A stretch of DNA of 64,000 nucleotides from Lentisphaerota bacterium (GTDB lineage: Bacteria > Verrucomicrobiota > Lentisphaeria > Victivallales > UBA1829). Below are positions 49,420-59,194 of the stretch, one piece after another (the stretch's first letter is position 1; the number at the start of each line of letters is the position of its first letter). The notes under the pieces were generated by a model that did no database searches, was not told the DNA's origin, and worked only from the letters and a program-made list of their open reading frames with translations. Position numbers and translations under genes: made by a program. The DNA lies in contig SUVR01000009.1 in NCBI GenBank assembly GCA_015061915.1, forward strand, positions 43,357-107,356. Direction: 5' to 3'.

Positions 49420-50904
49420 TTATCTGCCGGCAAGCAAAACAAGTACAAATAACGGCAGCAGAACAATTTTTGTGGTCCATACTCCGGCGACTGTCCAGCA
49501 GGAAATTTTATCATCAAGATACTCTGCCATTTCCTTGTTTTTGTGTTTCTCAGCCCAATCCAGAGCCTTGGTTGAAACTTCGTAGTTTGAATATGTGCCG
49601 AATTCATAACCTTCTTCTTCGATCAAAAATTTCACCGCAGCAAAATTATTGAGTTCAGCCATATATTCTATGGGAGTAACTCCCGCATCGCGTTTTTTGT
49701 TATCTTCCTCTCGCATCGAATTGATTTTGTCTTCATAAATTGTCGGAGATGTTTTAACTTTTTTGGCATAAGCAAAATCGTTTTTCATGATCAGCTGGTG
49801 GTAAGGCAGCAAAACCAATCCATTATACTTTATTTCGACCACTCCTTTGACTTTTTTCTGATCGATCAGATAGCGGTAAACTTCGGCATTATCTTTCGCA
49901 ATCATAACAGTCAGGCAGGTTTCAAGTTCTGCGGAACTTACCGCATTGAAAAACGGTTTGAGCATTGCCAGCGGCATGGGTTGCTGCTGATCGATCAGTG
50001 ATTTGAAAATAACACTGACCGGACCGAGATTCTTGTTGTGAAAATCCGCATTCTTGAAATTGACACCCTGCAGTTGTGAAATCAACGGGAGGATATAATT
50101 CGGATTTTTAGTACGGCAATATGTTTGGATCAAATCATTGGAAACAGCAGAGCATATTTCATAATCGGCAAGTTGATTTGCAAAAAGTTTGACATATACA
50201 GGTTTGCCGGTTTTTAATCCTGCTTTTATGGTGTTTGTATTGGGAGATATCCCGGAAAAAAGGAGTTGGATTTTTACATCATCTTTCAAGCGGAGAGCGG
50301 TATTGGTCATGCTGTTGAGAATATTGCATGATTCGCCTCGTGTTCCTCCGATTCCGAAAAGAAAGGCACCGGCTTTTCCACCGAAACCATTATGTCGTTT
50401 ATAGTGATTGAGCATTTTAGAAACATGCTGTTTCAATTGTGCTGCAGTACCTTTGCGGACAATTCGCATCAACTCTTTGACCAGAGAATTGTGTTCAGCA
50501 TTCAACGCATTGACTCCGGCTTTACGCTGCTGTTCTTCTTCTGCTTTTCTTGCGGCGTCACGTTGAGCTTTTTGTCTGGCGATTTCATTTTCTCTTCTGA
50601 TTTTTTCAGGGGAACGGTTGTCGGCAATTTTTTTAGTAATGGCACCATCGCAAGCCTCATCATATCTGTTTACGAAAGTACAACGCTGTTTTGCCCCGCT
50701 TCCCCCGCCGAACATAGCTGTCAATGAATCTTTGAATTGCTCTCCCACATTGCGTTGTCTTGCACATTGGGAACATGAAATGTGTCCTTTTTCGCATTGG
50801 ACAATAATATTATCGCTGCTTACCCCGCAATTTTTGCAGGGAGTTGCAGCCAAAAGTGAACCGCTTGCACCGAGAATAAGTGCCAGACTTAAAATCTTTT
50901 TCAT
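49420..50904 (-). CDS. Secreted protein with RING-like Cys/His cluster and ankyrin-like repeats
   Basis: Signal peptide MKKILSLALILGASGSLLAA; CKNC-X11-C-X3-H-X2-C-X2-C...C-X11-C; later segments GVTPIEYMAELNNFAAVKFLIEEEGYEFGTYSNYEVSTKALDWAEKHKNKEMAEYLDDK. Confidence 0.7.
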   Translation of the reverse strand: MKKILSLALILGASGSLLAATPCKNCGVSSDNIIVQCEKGHISCSQCARQRNVGEQFKDSLTAMFGGGSGAKQRCTFVNRYDEACDGAITKKIADNRSPEKIRRENEIARQKAQRDAARKAEEEQQRKAGVNALNAEHNSLVKELMRIVRKGTAAQLKQHVSKMLNHYKRHNGFGGKAGAFLFGIGGTRGESCNILNSMTNTALRLKDDVKIQLLFSGISPNTNTIKAGLKTGKPVYVKLFANQLADYEICSAVSNDLIQTYCRTKNPNYILPLISQLQGVNFKNADFHNKNLGPVSVIFKSLIDQQQPMPLAMLKPFFNAVSSAELETCLTVMIAKDNAEVYRYLIDQKKVKGVVEIKYNGLVLLPYHQLIMKNDFAYAKKVKTSPTIYEDKINSMREEDNKKRDAGVTPIEYMAELNNFAAVKFLIEEEGYEFGTYSNYEVSTKALDWAEKHKNKEMAEYLDDKISCWTVAGVWTTKIVLLPLFVLVLLAGR

Positions 50905-51386
50905 TTTTTTCCTCTTGTTTTTTTGAATTGATTTTTTTGAGAGGAATACAAAAAAGCGTACTCCGTCTCAAGCTTCTGTTAACAAGCCGGTAACGCCAAT
51001 CACCGTGATAATCCAAGCTGCAAGAAAGAGCACGCATACACACAAAGAAGGTGCGTCGCTGCTGTTCAGACAATAGGATTATCAAATTCAAAAATTGGCG
51101 TTTTTTGCTTGTTGTGAGAATTGTCTGAATACACAAGTATTCAAATTTTTTTTAATTTTTTAAAAAAGTTTAAATTTCAATTTTTCTTATATGTTCTATC
51201 CTTTCTTTGTTAAAGAAAATTACAGTAGTAATATAGCATAAAAAAAATATTTTTTCAAGAAATTTTCCGGATGCGTAAAAATGAAATAATCTATCGGCAT
51301 AAAATGCTTGAAAAAAACAGGGGGGAGATGATATTTTAAGCAGTGAAGTGTTTAAAAAACTTTTTTAAGAAAATGTGGAGAAAAAT

Positions 51387-51563
51387 ATGTTCAGCAAAAA
51401 CAGTATGAAATTTCTGGAAGCTCTGATGAATTCTGCCAGTCCTTCCGGTTATGAAAGTGAAGCAGCTAAAATTTACCGCGACTATTCGAGTGACCGCTGT
51501 GAGGTCAGATGCGATGTTATGGGCAATACCATTGCCGCCTTGAACAGTTCCGCTCCGGTCCGG
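51387..51563 (+). pseudogene. N-terminal fragment of an M42-like peptidase
   Basis: MFSKNSMKFLEALMNSASPSGYESEAAKIYRDYSSDRCEVRCDVMGNTIAAL parallels the N-terminus of the intact M42 gene at 4809-5891; homology stops abruptly at a repeat. Confidence 0.75.
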
Positions 51564-51627
51564 GTGCTGCGCAACTCATTCTGAGTATCTTGCCCGTAAC
51601 GCCCGGCTTCGGGGTGCTGCGCAACTC
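51562..51627. repeat. GGGTGCTGCGCAACTC direct repeat, two copies, 50-bp period
   Basis: 51562-51577 and 51612-51627. Confidence 0.8.
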
Positions 51628-51702
51628 TACGCCGTGGCAGGCTTCACTTTGGCTTCGCCAATTTCCGCTCCGGTCTGCGCCAATGGCTTGCCCGGGCGTA
51701 AA

Positions 51703-51733
51703 AAAGGCAACCAAATTAAATTTGGTTGCCTTT
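51703..51733. terminator. Long perfect hairpin
   Basis: AAAGGCAACCAAATT A AATTTGGTTGCCTTT. Confidence 0.7.
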
Positions 51734-51741
51734 GTGAAGCC

Positions 51742-51766
51742 TGGTGGAGGTGACGTAACTTGGCAG
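51742..51766. repeat. Direct repeat copy 2 resembling a tmRNA/tRNA 3' end
   Basis: TGGTGGAGGTGACGTAACTTGGCAG; 24/25 identical to 30407-30431. Confidence 0.75.
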
Positions 51767-52057
51767 CTAACTTTGCTCCTGAAGATTTTTTACGCTCAAA
51801 CGATATAAAAGTTCGCAGAAGCAATACCATATTTTATAGAGAGTTACAGAACTGCGAAAAAAGTCTCGTAAAATCAAAATCATCAAAAAATAATGCAGAG
51901 GACTTTCCCTGTAAAAAGTTTGTCGATTACGATTTCTGAATTGCTTACCAATTCATCTAACGCTTTCCAAAAATCTTCGTTATAGCCATCCATCTTATCG
52001 CCTCCTTACAAATCCCGATTTAATGATATCCTTACATGTTTGAATTTGTACTTGAAT

Positions 52058-52546
52058 TCAGTCTTTACGAAGTTCCATGTAAATTGAGTTTTGCTCTTCA
52101 TCCTCAAAAATCAGGTCCTCTGGAAAGCCTTTCGGTTGAAATCCCAGTCTTTTATACAATGCAATCGCTTTCGTGTTTTCTGGATTTGGATTGACCCAGA
52201 CAATTTCTGCACCGTTTTGGAATGCTTCTTCGATTGCATAGGATAATCCTGCCGTTGCAATTCCACGTCCACGCGCAAATTCAAATAGCTTGATGTCCAA
52301 TGCAGCGCTATGATGTTTTTCATCAATCTCATAGAATGATTCACCACAATAGTTCCCATCTTCAAATATCGAGTAGTGATTCAGAACAGGCCGGTTGGAT
52401 TCAATCCACCGAAACCAACCTTTCATTTCTTCGTTTGTTTGGTGTAATCCATTGGGGAATCCAACAAACCGCATAACATCTCCATCAGTCCAAAGTCTTT
52501 GAATATTATCAATATCTTTGATAGTTGTTTCTTTTATCTCAATCAT
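52058..52546 (-). CDS. GNAT-family N-acetyltransferase
   Basis: MIEIKETTIKDIDNIQRLWTDGDVMRFVGFPNG...DIKLFEFARGRGIATAGLSYAIEEAFQNGAEIVWVNPNPENTKAIALYKRLGFQPKG; GGAGG upstream of start. Confidence 0.9.
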   Translation of the reverse strand: MIEIKETTIKDIDNIQRLWTDGDVMRFVGFPNGLHQTNEEMKGWFRWIESNRPVLNHYSIFEDGNYCGESFYEIDEKHHSAALDIKLFEFARGRGIATAGLSYAIEEAFQNGAEIVWVNPNPENTKAIALYKRLGFQPKGFPEDLIFEDEEQNSIYMELRKD

Positions 52547-52883
52547 CTCAAAACCTCCACAAATACCGATTTGTTGAACTCTCAATGGATTTTGTGCCAT
52601 TCTATATAAGCAACTACCCATCTTGCACTTACAATTAAATTATTCTCTTTTCGCTGCTCTGAAACGTAAACCTCATACCCACATTGCGCACTCTATCTGA
52701 TATTTTCACACAAACACCGCAAGTAACATATCATCCATAATCCAATTTGTCAAGCAGAAAATACAAGGGAATAATTTATGTGTAACAACTTGTCTATCAT
52801 TGGCATATGTAGAATGGTATCAATTCTTCAATAAGATGATCTCCTTTCGGAGTTTAGTATAGCATAGCAAAAAGAAAATTCAA

Positions 52884-53190
52884 GGCGGCTTGCCGCCGTG
52901 TAAGCGAAGCGCAGTAAAAAGAAACACATCCACCCGCCGACAGGCGGCAACTTCACGGGCAGCACAAGCTGACCTCTTCACAAGTGTAATGGAGCGTAAG
53001 CGGAATGAAATGTCTTCACAAGCAAGGCTTCTCGTTTTTTGTGAAGATGTGAAGAAAAACCTTCGGTTTTGAGTGAAGAGCTTTTGCGATTGCCGCTGAT
53101 GCGGCAAGACGCAAAAGGCGTGAAGTGAAGCCTTGCGGCTTCGTTCCACCATTAAAAAATTAAAGCCGCTCAATGAGCGGCTGAATTTTT
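52884..53190. repeat. Non-coding tract dense in short hairpins
   Basis: GGCGGCTTGCCGCC, CCGCCGACAGGCGG, CTTTTGCG..GCCGC..GCGGC..CGCAAAAG (nested), GAAGCCTTGCGGCTTC, AGCCGCTCAATGAGCGGCT. Confidence 0.7.
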
Positions 53191-53193
53191 TAA

Positions 53194-53270
53194 TGGTGGG
53201 CGATGGGGGACTCGAACCCTCGACCTCTGCCGTGTGAAAGCAGCGCTCTAGCCAGCTGAGCTAATCGCCC
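53194..53270 (-). tRNA. tRNA-Val (anticodon CAC)
   Basis: Reverse complement GGGCGATTAGCTCAGCTGGCTAGAGCGCTGCTTTCACACGGCAGAGGTCGAGGGTTCGAGTCCCCCATCGCCCACCA; anticodon loop TTCACAC. Confidence 0.93.
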
Positions 53271-53505
53271 TCTATATTGTTCCAATAATATATACCGTTT
53301 TTTTTATATTGCAACTTATAAACTGATTTTTTGCGTATAAATCACAGTTTTTTTGTCAAATCGCCACAAAATGTAATTTTCTTCCACCGGAGCAACTGCA
53401 TAATTCAACTCCAACATACTCTTTTGAACAGCAAACATAACACCCCGTCCGGATGATTTGTTCCTTCTCCGGACAGGGCGTTGTCAGAATCCTGCCTGCG
53501 CTGTA

Positions 53506-53811
53506 TTATTCAATTTCTAAATTGCCCAGCGGAAAGTGCTGCTGGCTGCCGTATACATCGCAATCAGATGCTGACCCGGAAGAACTGTTGCGCGGCAGCA
53601 CGACTTTGACCGTCAGAATACGTTCAAAAGGTTTGATTGCCACCAGTTCAGGAGCAACATTGTAAAGTCTGCCGATACCTTCTGCTGTAAAAGATGCAGA
53701 ATCCATAACCTGCTGATAACTCTCCAAGTCATTGAACATCAAGTCAATGGTAACTTGAAAAGGTCCCGCATTTTTACTGCGGCAGACAAACGCTTTATCA
53801 TATAATTTCAT
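53506..53811 (-). CDS. DUF4387 domain protein
   Basis: MKLYDKAFVCRSKNAGPFQVTIDLMFNDLESYQQVMDSASFTAEGIGRLYNV; overlaps the AtuA-like gene. Confidence 0.85.
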   Translation of the reverse strand: MKLYDKAFVCRSKNAGPFQVTIDLMFNDLESYQQVMDSASFTAEGIGRLYNVAPELVAIKPFERILTVKVVLPRNSSSGSASDCDVYGSQQHFPLGNLEIE

Positions 53812-55157
53812 TTTATCACCATTGTTTTTACTTCAAATTCCAGCGGCAGATCGGTCAGGTGATAGAGTGCAAATTCATACACCGCACCGCCTGAAAAATC
53901 CGAGGGAGAAAAGGGAAATGCCAAATTGCCGGCAGTCGCTTTGCGGTCAGGAAATCCCTGATGCAATGCCTTGGAACGGGCAAGCCCGATAAGCGCGTCC
54001 GCCTGTTCCTGTGACGGCGCGATCGCTTCAATCACCAAGCCTATTTCGCGGGGGATCACATCAGGAACTTCATTATCGCCGGTTACGGCATCCAATCCAT
54101 AACGCAGAAAACGCAAACTGTACTCATTTTCTTTAACAAAAACTGCCGATTGAGCCACCGCAGCCCGGACACCTTTCTCGATTTCGCTGATATGTCTGAT
54201 CCCGGATGGATCGCGCATGCCGGCAATGGTTATGGCACGGTAACCAACCAGCCGGGTGCCTTCAAGTTTGGTGGTCGCTTCAGCCGCGGCAATAAGTCGG
54301 CTGCCGGTGACTTTGACCTTGCGTTCGGCAATCTGTTCAAAGGTGCATTGACTCAAATCTATCTTGCCTTCCGGCTCGTAAAAACAGTTGGGATCCGGCT
54401 GCTCATAAAGCGAATGGGCTGCCACGCTGTCGGGCGTGCAAGTCCGTTCCGGATTGGGCGGTTCAACGGTAAAATAATCTTCGCCGATTTCTACAACCAG
54501 TGAATCATTCGCCCCCACCGGACGGGCGCACAACGCTCCGCATTCGGCAATTTTAGCAGCATGGAGAGCCAAACCCGGATCATAATTTTTCCAAATCGGA
54601 TACGCGGCAAAAACCGCTGTATCACAACAGCGTCCGGCAACGATCACATCAACATTTTTCTGCAAAGCCTCTATTATCGGTTCAGTACCGAATTGCGCGA
54701 CCGGATTGGCAAGTTTATCTGCCCAAGATGCGTCAAATTCAGGAGAACCGCCGCAGGAAAAAAGATGTCCGGCTGCAGCTTTTTTTATAAAATCATTGCT
54801 CAAATCCGAATAGATAACTGCTGTTTTGAATTCCAGAGATTGCTCCCGGGCGATTTCCGCAAGGATCTCCAGAACACTGTTAACATGTGCTTGGGCTCCG
54901 GAACCGCCGGCACTGCCGATGATCAGCGGAATATTGCGTTTTTTGGTTTCCGGCAATACCAATGCCAGATCGCGTTTCACCTGCAGGCGTTTGACAAAAC
55001 CTTTGCCGCTGCCCAGATAGTAAGGCCCCGGATCGGTGGAACCGCCGTCCACGCCGACAAAATCCAGTTCGGCTGCAAGAGCATTTTTCAAACTTTCCGG
55101 CGCATATCCATACCCGAGCAAACCGCATAGCGAGAGATAACGAATGGGCTTTTTCAT
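53808..55157 (-). CDS. AtuA-like (DUF1446, acyclic terpene utilization) family protein
   Basis: LCGLLGYGYAPESLKNALAAELDFVGVDGGSTDPGPYYLGSGKGF, PLIIGSAGGSGAQAHVNSVLEIL, VIVAGRCCDTAVFAAYPI. Confidence 0.9.
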   Translation of the reverse strand: MKKPIRYLSLCGLLGYGYAPESLKNALAAELDFVGVDGGSTDPGPYYLGSGKGFVKRLQVKRDLALVLPETKKRNIPLIIGSAGGSGAQAHVNSVLEILAEIAREQSLEFKTAVIYSDLSNDFIKKAAAGHLFSCGGSPEFDASWADKLANPVAQFGTEPIIEALQKNVDVIVAGRCCDTAVFAAYPIWKNYDPGLALHAAKIAECGALCARPVGANDSLVVEIGEDYFTVEPPNPERTCTPDSVAAHSLYEQPDPNCFYEPEGKIDLSQCTFEQIAERKVKVTGSRLIAAAEATTKLEGTRLVGYRAITIAGMRDPSGIRHISEIEKGVRAAVAQSAVFVKENEYSLRFLRYGLDAVTGDNEVPDVIPREIGLVIEAIAPSQEQADALIGLARSKALHQGFPDRKATAGNLAFPFSPSDFSGGAVYEFALYHLTDLPLEFEVKTMVIK

Positions 55158-55777
55158 CCGTTCACCTCAGTAAATTCGTAATCGTGCGGTATACCGAGTT
55201 CTTCTTCGATGGCGGGCATTTTTGCTTCGGCATCTTTGGAGAGTTCTTCAAAGTAATTTCTGCCTTCAGAATCAATGGCAACAAAAAACGGTCCGAATTT
55301 TTCCACTTCATAAATCCAGGTACATTCCGTCTTGCCCAGTTCGTCAAGAAAATGCACATCGTGGACTTTTTTGACCTGACCGCGGAGAGCATTGCCGCTC
55401 AGACCGATTTTTGTAAGGTATACGCCGCCGACTTCTTTCAATGCCTCTGCAGTGCGGGGCCCCATCGTGGTTTTGCCGATCAATGTACGCAATTTGAACT
55501 TGCGCACAACATCGGCTCCGTAACGCTCAAAGCGAATGGAGCTGGTCGGTTCGCAGCTGACAACTTCCCAACCGTCAGCGGTCTGCCGCATTACGGGACC
55601 GACATGGAAAAAGCAATTTATTTTATCGTAGTCGATTGCCGGATAAATATCATTTTCTGCTGCACGGATATGAAAACGGCTGCGGCCGGTAAAAAGCATA
55701 CCGCTGACAGTTACCATTTCGCCGAGTTTCAGCGATTTGACATCTTCGGCAGACATCGGAAGTTTTATATCTTTCAT
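55154..55777 (-). CDS. Class I fumarase/L-tartrate dehydratase beta-type subunit
   Basis: MKDIKLPMSAEDVKSLKLGEMVTVSGMLFTGR...GPVMRQTADGWEVVSCEPTSSIRFE...LIGKTTMGPRTAEALKEVGGVYLTKIG. Confidence 0.92.
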   Translation of the reverse strand: MKDIKLPMSAEDVKSLKLGEMVTVSGMLFTGRSRFHIRAAENDIYPAIDYDKINCFFHVGPVMRQTADGWEVVSCEPTSSIRFERYGADVVRKFKLRTLIGKTTMGPRTAEALKEVGGVYLTKIGLSGNALRGQVKKVHDVHFLDELGKTECTWIYEVEKFGPFFVAIDSEGRNYFEELSKDAEAKMPAIEEELGIPHDYEFTEVNG

Positions 55778-55825
55778 AAATAAAAATCTTTCAGTTAAAA
55801 ATGTTTTATTTCGCACTTGGATCTG

Positions 55826-56725
55826 TCACAGATCGCCGGTATAATCAATTTCGTTGCCGCCGCTGATACGGGCTATCCAGCGTCTGCCGACCAGACACTG
55901 GGCATTGACCGCCACCGGAAGTGCCGCAGTGTGAGTTACTGCCACATCCAGATTTATGGCAAGCACGGCATTGATTCCGCGCGATCCCATCGGTCCGATA
56001 CCGAGTTTGCGTGCTGCATCGTAAAGTTCTTTTTCCAAACGTGCCACTTCCGGATCTTTGTGATGCTCACCTATCGGCCGCAGCAAAGCTGCTTTTTTGG
56101 CAAGTCCCATACAGAGGTCGGCGGTTCCGCCGATACCGACACCGATAATGGCGGGCGGGCAGACTTTACCGGCATAACAGGCATCTTTGATACACTCTAT
56201 AACAAACTTTTTGATCCCGGCTTCGCCGTCTGCCGGAAACATCATACGGTAAAATGTACCGAAAATTTCCGATCCGCCGCCTTTGGGCGCAGCAAGGATT
56301 TCCATGCCGTCGCCTTCGCGGTCAAAAAAGAGTTCGACTTTGGGCATACCCGGACCGATATTGTCGCCGGGATTTTTTCTGGTCAGCGGATGCACCATGG
56401 TCGGGCGGAGAAAACACTCCGCTGTAGCCCGGGCAGTAGCTTCTTCGGCACACTGCTGAATGGTCTGGAACCCGCCTTCAACTTGAGCAGTATTGCCGAT
56501 GTGAACAAAAAACATGGGAAAACCGGTATCAGCACAAACCAGCCCATTGCCTTTTTCGGACATATCGGCATTCTGCAGACTGATTTCAAGATGCTTTTTT
56601 GCCATGGGGTCGGTTTCTTCAGCTAATGCACGCTGCAGCGCGCGGCGGATATCCGGCGGCATCTTGGTTGCACCGAGCCGGATGGCATTGTACATTGCTT
56701 CCAAAAGAGTTTCACGCTTGATCAT
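55826..56725 (-). CDS. Class I fumarase/L-tartrate dehydratase alpha-type subunit
   Basis: MIKRETLLEAMYNAIRLGATKMPPDIRRALQRALAEETDPMAKKHLEISLQNADMSEKGNGLVCADTGFPMFFVHIG; GIGGTADLCMGLAKKAALLRPIGEHH. Confidence 0.93.
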   Translation of the reverse strand: MIKRETLLEAMYNAIRLGATKMPPDIRRALQRALAEETDPMAKKHLEISLQNADMSEKGNGLVCADTGFPMFFVHIGNTAQVEGGFQTIQQCAEEATARATAECFLRPTMVHPLTRKNPGDNIGPGMPKVELFFDREGDGMEILAAPKGGGSEIFGTFYRMMFPADGEAGIKKFVIECIKDACYAGKVCPPAIIGVGIGGTADLCMGLAKKAALLRPIGEHHKDPEVARLEKELYDAARKLGIGPMGSRGINAVLAINLDVAVTHTAALPVAVNAQCLVGRRWIARISGGNEIDYTGDL

Positions 56726-58013
56726 AATTGTACTCCTCACTTGAACTTAATAATTCTTTATATTCCAAATAGCTCTTTTTATCCATTATCCTGGGCAGCT
56801 TGGCGATTGCTTCAGCCTTTGCCGCATTATCCTTCAACAGCGAAACGGCATCCATTGCCAGTAACTTTGCTCCCTGGATATAAGCCGCTTCCGGATCGAC
56901 CGCCACAAAGTCCCTGGCGTGCGGCGAACCGGAAAAACCGCCGGAATAAGCGTGCAGTGCCGGTATGAGCATACTTACATCGCCCATATCCGTGGAAGAA
57001 CCGCGGTGACCGAAATTCCCCAGAACTCCGTTGCAAAGTTCTTTCAGGTTATCGGCATGGACACGGTTGAGTGCTGCACAGCTCTGATAAGGCATATAGC
57101 CGCCAAGATTATTGATCTGCACTCCGCCGCCGAACGCCATTGCCGCAGCTTTGACGCAGCGGTCAACAACCGCGCAGGCACTTTTGATAGCTTCGGGAGT
57201 TTTTGCCCGTACCTGCAGTTCAAGTTCAGCCCGGGCAGGAACCACATTCACCGCGTTGCCGCCATCAGAAATAATACCGTGTATACGCACGCTGTCCTGA
57301 TCTTTGAACGTATCGCGCTGGCTGTCGATCATATTCAGTGCCTGCCGCGCCATGGAGGCGGCATTGCATCCATCCCACGGGCTCAAGCCGCCGTGAGCAG
57401 CTCTGCCTTTAAATATGATCTGCTTCATGCAGAACCCGTTATAACTTTCCGGGGTAAAGGTATCATGTCCGGCATGGATCAGCAGAACCATATCTATATC
57501 ATCAAAAACTCCGAGTTTGATAAATTCCGGTTTACCGCCGCAGTAAGTTATCCTGCCTTCTGCAATGAGTTTACGGCAATATTCCAAGCTCTGAAATTTT
57601 TCCGCCGGCACTGCAATAAAAGCGATCGATCCGGACAATTCCCGGATGACCGGCGTCAGGACTTTTGCCGCTGCCAGCATCATGGTCAGCTGAGCGTAAT
57701 GCCCGCAGGCGTGAGCGGCTCCGGTATCCTTATCCGCATAGGGGTGCGACGGTACCGGCAGAGCGTCCAGTTCGCCCATGATGGCGATTTTCGGACCGGG
57801 TTTGCCGCTGTCTGCATCAGCCCGCAAGCCGGTTATTGCCAGATCGCTTCTGACTTGCAAACCGAGTTTTTCCAGTTCGCTTTTTACGAAGGCCGATGTT
57901 TTGAATTCTTTATAACCATTTTCCGGATTGTGCAGCAGAAAATCGGCGATCGAGAGGATCTCAGCTTTTTTGCTTTCTATATCCTCAACCACTTTTTTTT
58001 GCAGATCGTTCAT
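56712..58013 (-). CDS. M20-family amidohydrolase (N-acyl amino acid hydrolase-like)
   Basis: LHNPENGYKEFKTSAFVKSELEKLGL, IAIMGELDALPVPSHPYADKDTGAAHACGHYAQLTMMLAAA, FKGRAAHGGLSPWDGCNA. Confidence 0.92.
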   Translation of the reverse strand: MNDLQKKVVEDIESKKAEILSIADFLLHNPENGYKEFKTSAFVKSELEKLGLQVRSDLAITGLRADADSGKPGPKIAIMGELDALPVPSHPYADKDTGAAHACGHYAQLTMMLAAAKVLTPVIRELSGSIAFIAVPAEKFQSLEYCRKLIAEGRITYCGGKPEFIKLGVFDDIDMVLLIHAGHDTFTPESYNGFCMKQIIFKGRAAHGGLSPWDGCNAASMARQALNMIDSQRDTFKDQDSVRIHGIISDGGNAVNVVPARAELELQVRAKTPEAIKSACAVVDRCVKAAAMAFGGGVQINNLGGYMPYQSCAALNRVHADNLKELCNGVLGNFGHRGSSTDMGDVSMLIPALHAYSGGFSGSPHARDFVAVDPEAAYIQGAKLLAMDAVSLLKDNAAKAEAIAKLPRIMDKKSYLEYKELLSSSEEYNYDQA

Positions 58014-59113
58014 GCAAAAAACTCCTCCTGTTTATATTTTTCAAGCACTGCGAAATCCGGCACCACATCCAATCCGGGATTGTCACGCAAGGTGTAAGTG
58101 CCCGGTTGATCAGTAGTCAGAACTGGATTACCCAGATTTTCCACATAGAATTTATCCGCCGGCGAAATATCCGAGGGGTAATTTGCATTGGGCAGCGTTG
58201 CCAGTGTTGCAACTACTGTAGTACCCAGCGAAGACTCGCCCATGCCACCCATCCAGCAGCCGATATTGTGCTGACCGCAAAGATCATGGATCTTCAGCGA
58301 TGTGCTGATACCACCGACTCGGGCATATTTGATATTGATATATTTACAAGCTCCGATCTCAATGGCCTGACGGGCATTCTGCACCGAACAGATACTTTCA
58401 TCAAGACAGATCGGCGTTGCTATCATTTTCTGCAATTTGGCGTGATCGATCAAATCGTCGTGCATAAGCGGCTGTTCGATCATTGCCAGATCGTATTTAT
58501 CCAGTGACTTGAGCATATCTATATCATTGAGCGTGTAAACGCTGTTGCAGTCGATGTGTATGGTCAGATCCGGGAAAACTTTGCGCACTGCTTCGAGCAT
58601 ATCACATTCCCAGCCGGGACAGAATTTGAGCTTTACCCGGGGATACCCCATGGACACAACTTTATCAATACCGGCAATAAGCTCATCAAAGCTTTTCAAT
58701 ACTCCGAAACAGTAACCGATCGAAGCCTTTTCCTGCGTACCGCCGATCGCCTTTTTGAGAGATATACCCTGCTGGCGGCTCCAAATATCCCACAATGCCG
58801 CATCAAACGGAGCTTTGGCAAATTCATTTCCGCGTAAAGGCTTGAGCATTTCAGTGAGTTCATCGGGGTGATCAAATTCCTGGTGCAGTATTTTCGGAAT
58901 GATAAAATCTTTGCCCAGATTGAAACACCCCTTGTCATAACAGCTTGAGAAAAAAGGTCCGCCCCACGGTGCAGATTCCCCCCAGCCGGTAATATCTCCC
59001 GATCGCATTTTTACTACTACAGAATTGAATGCATTCTGCGAGCCGAATGAAGTTGTGTAAGGGTGCTTGATCGGATTGCATACACGATACATCTCAATAC
59101 TGTCAATTCTCAT
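58010..59113 (-). CDS. Mandelate racemase/muconate lactonizing enzyme-family protein (NAAAR/OSBS/MLE-like subgroup)
   Basis: Enolase-superfamily layout: YPRVKLKFCPG (KxK), IHIDCNSVYTLNDI, MIEQPLMHDDLIDHAKL, CLDESICS, YINIKYARVGGI, GGMGESSLG. Confidence 0.92.
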   Translation of the reverse strand: MRIDSIEMYRVCNPIKHPYTTSFGSQNAFNSVVVKMRSGDITGWGESAPWGGPFFSSCYDKGCFNLGKDFIIPKILHQEFDHPDELTEMLKPLRGNEFAKAPFDAALWDIWSRQQGISLKKAIGGTQEKASIGYCFGVLKSFDELIAGIDKVVSMGYPRVKLKFCPGWECDMLEAVRKVFPDLTIHIDCNSVYTLNDIDMLKSLDKYDLAMIEQPLMHDDLIDHAKLQKMIATPICLDESICSVQNARQAIEIGACKYINIKYARVGGISTSLKIHDLCGQHNIGCWMGGMGESSLGTTVVATLATLPNANYPSDISPADKFYVENLGNPVLTTDQPGTYTLRDNPGLDVVPDFAVLEKYKQEEFFA

Positions 59114-59194
59114 ATTTGCCTCTTGCTGTTAATTGCGGTTCTGTAGAAAAATATATAACTCTATTTGATTTTTTCAACATTTCAATATACATTA

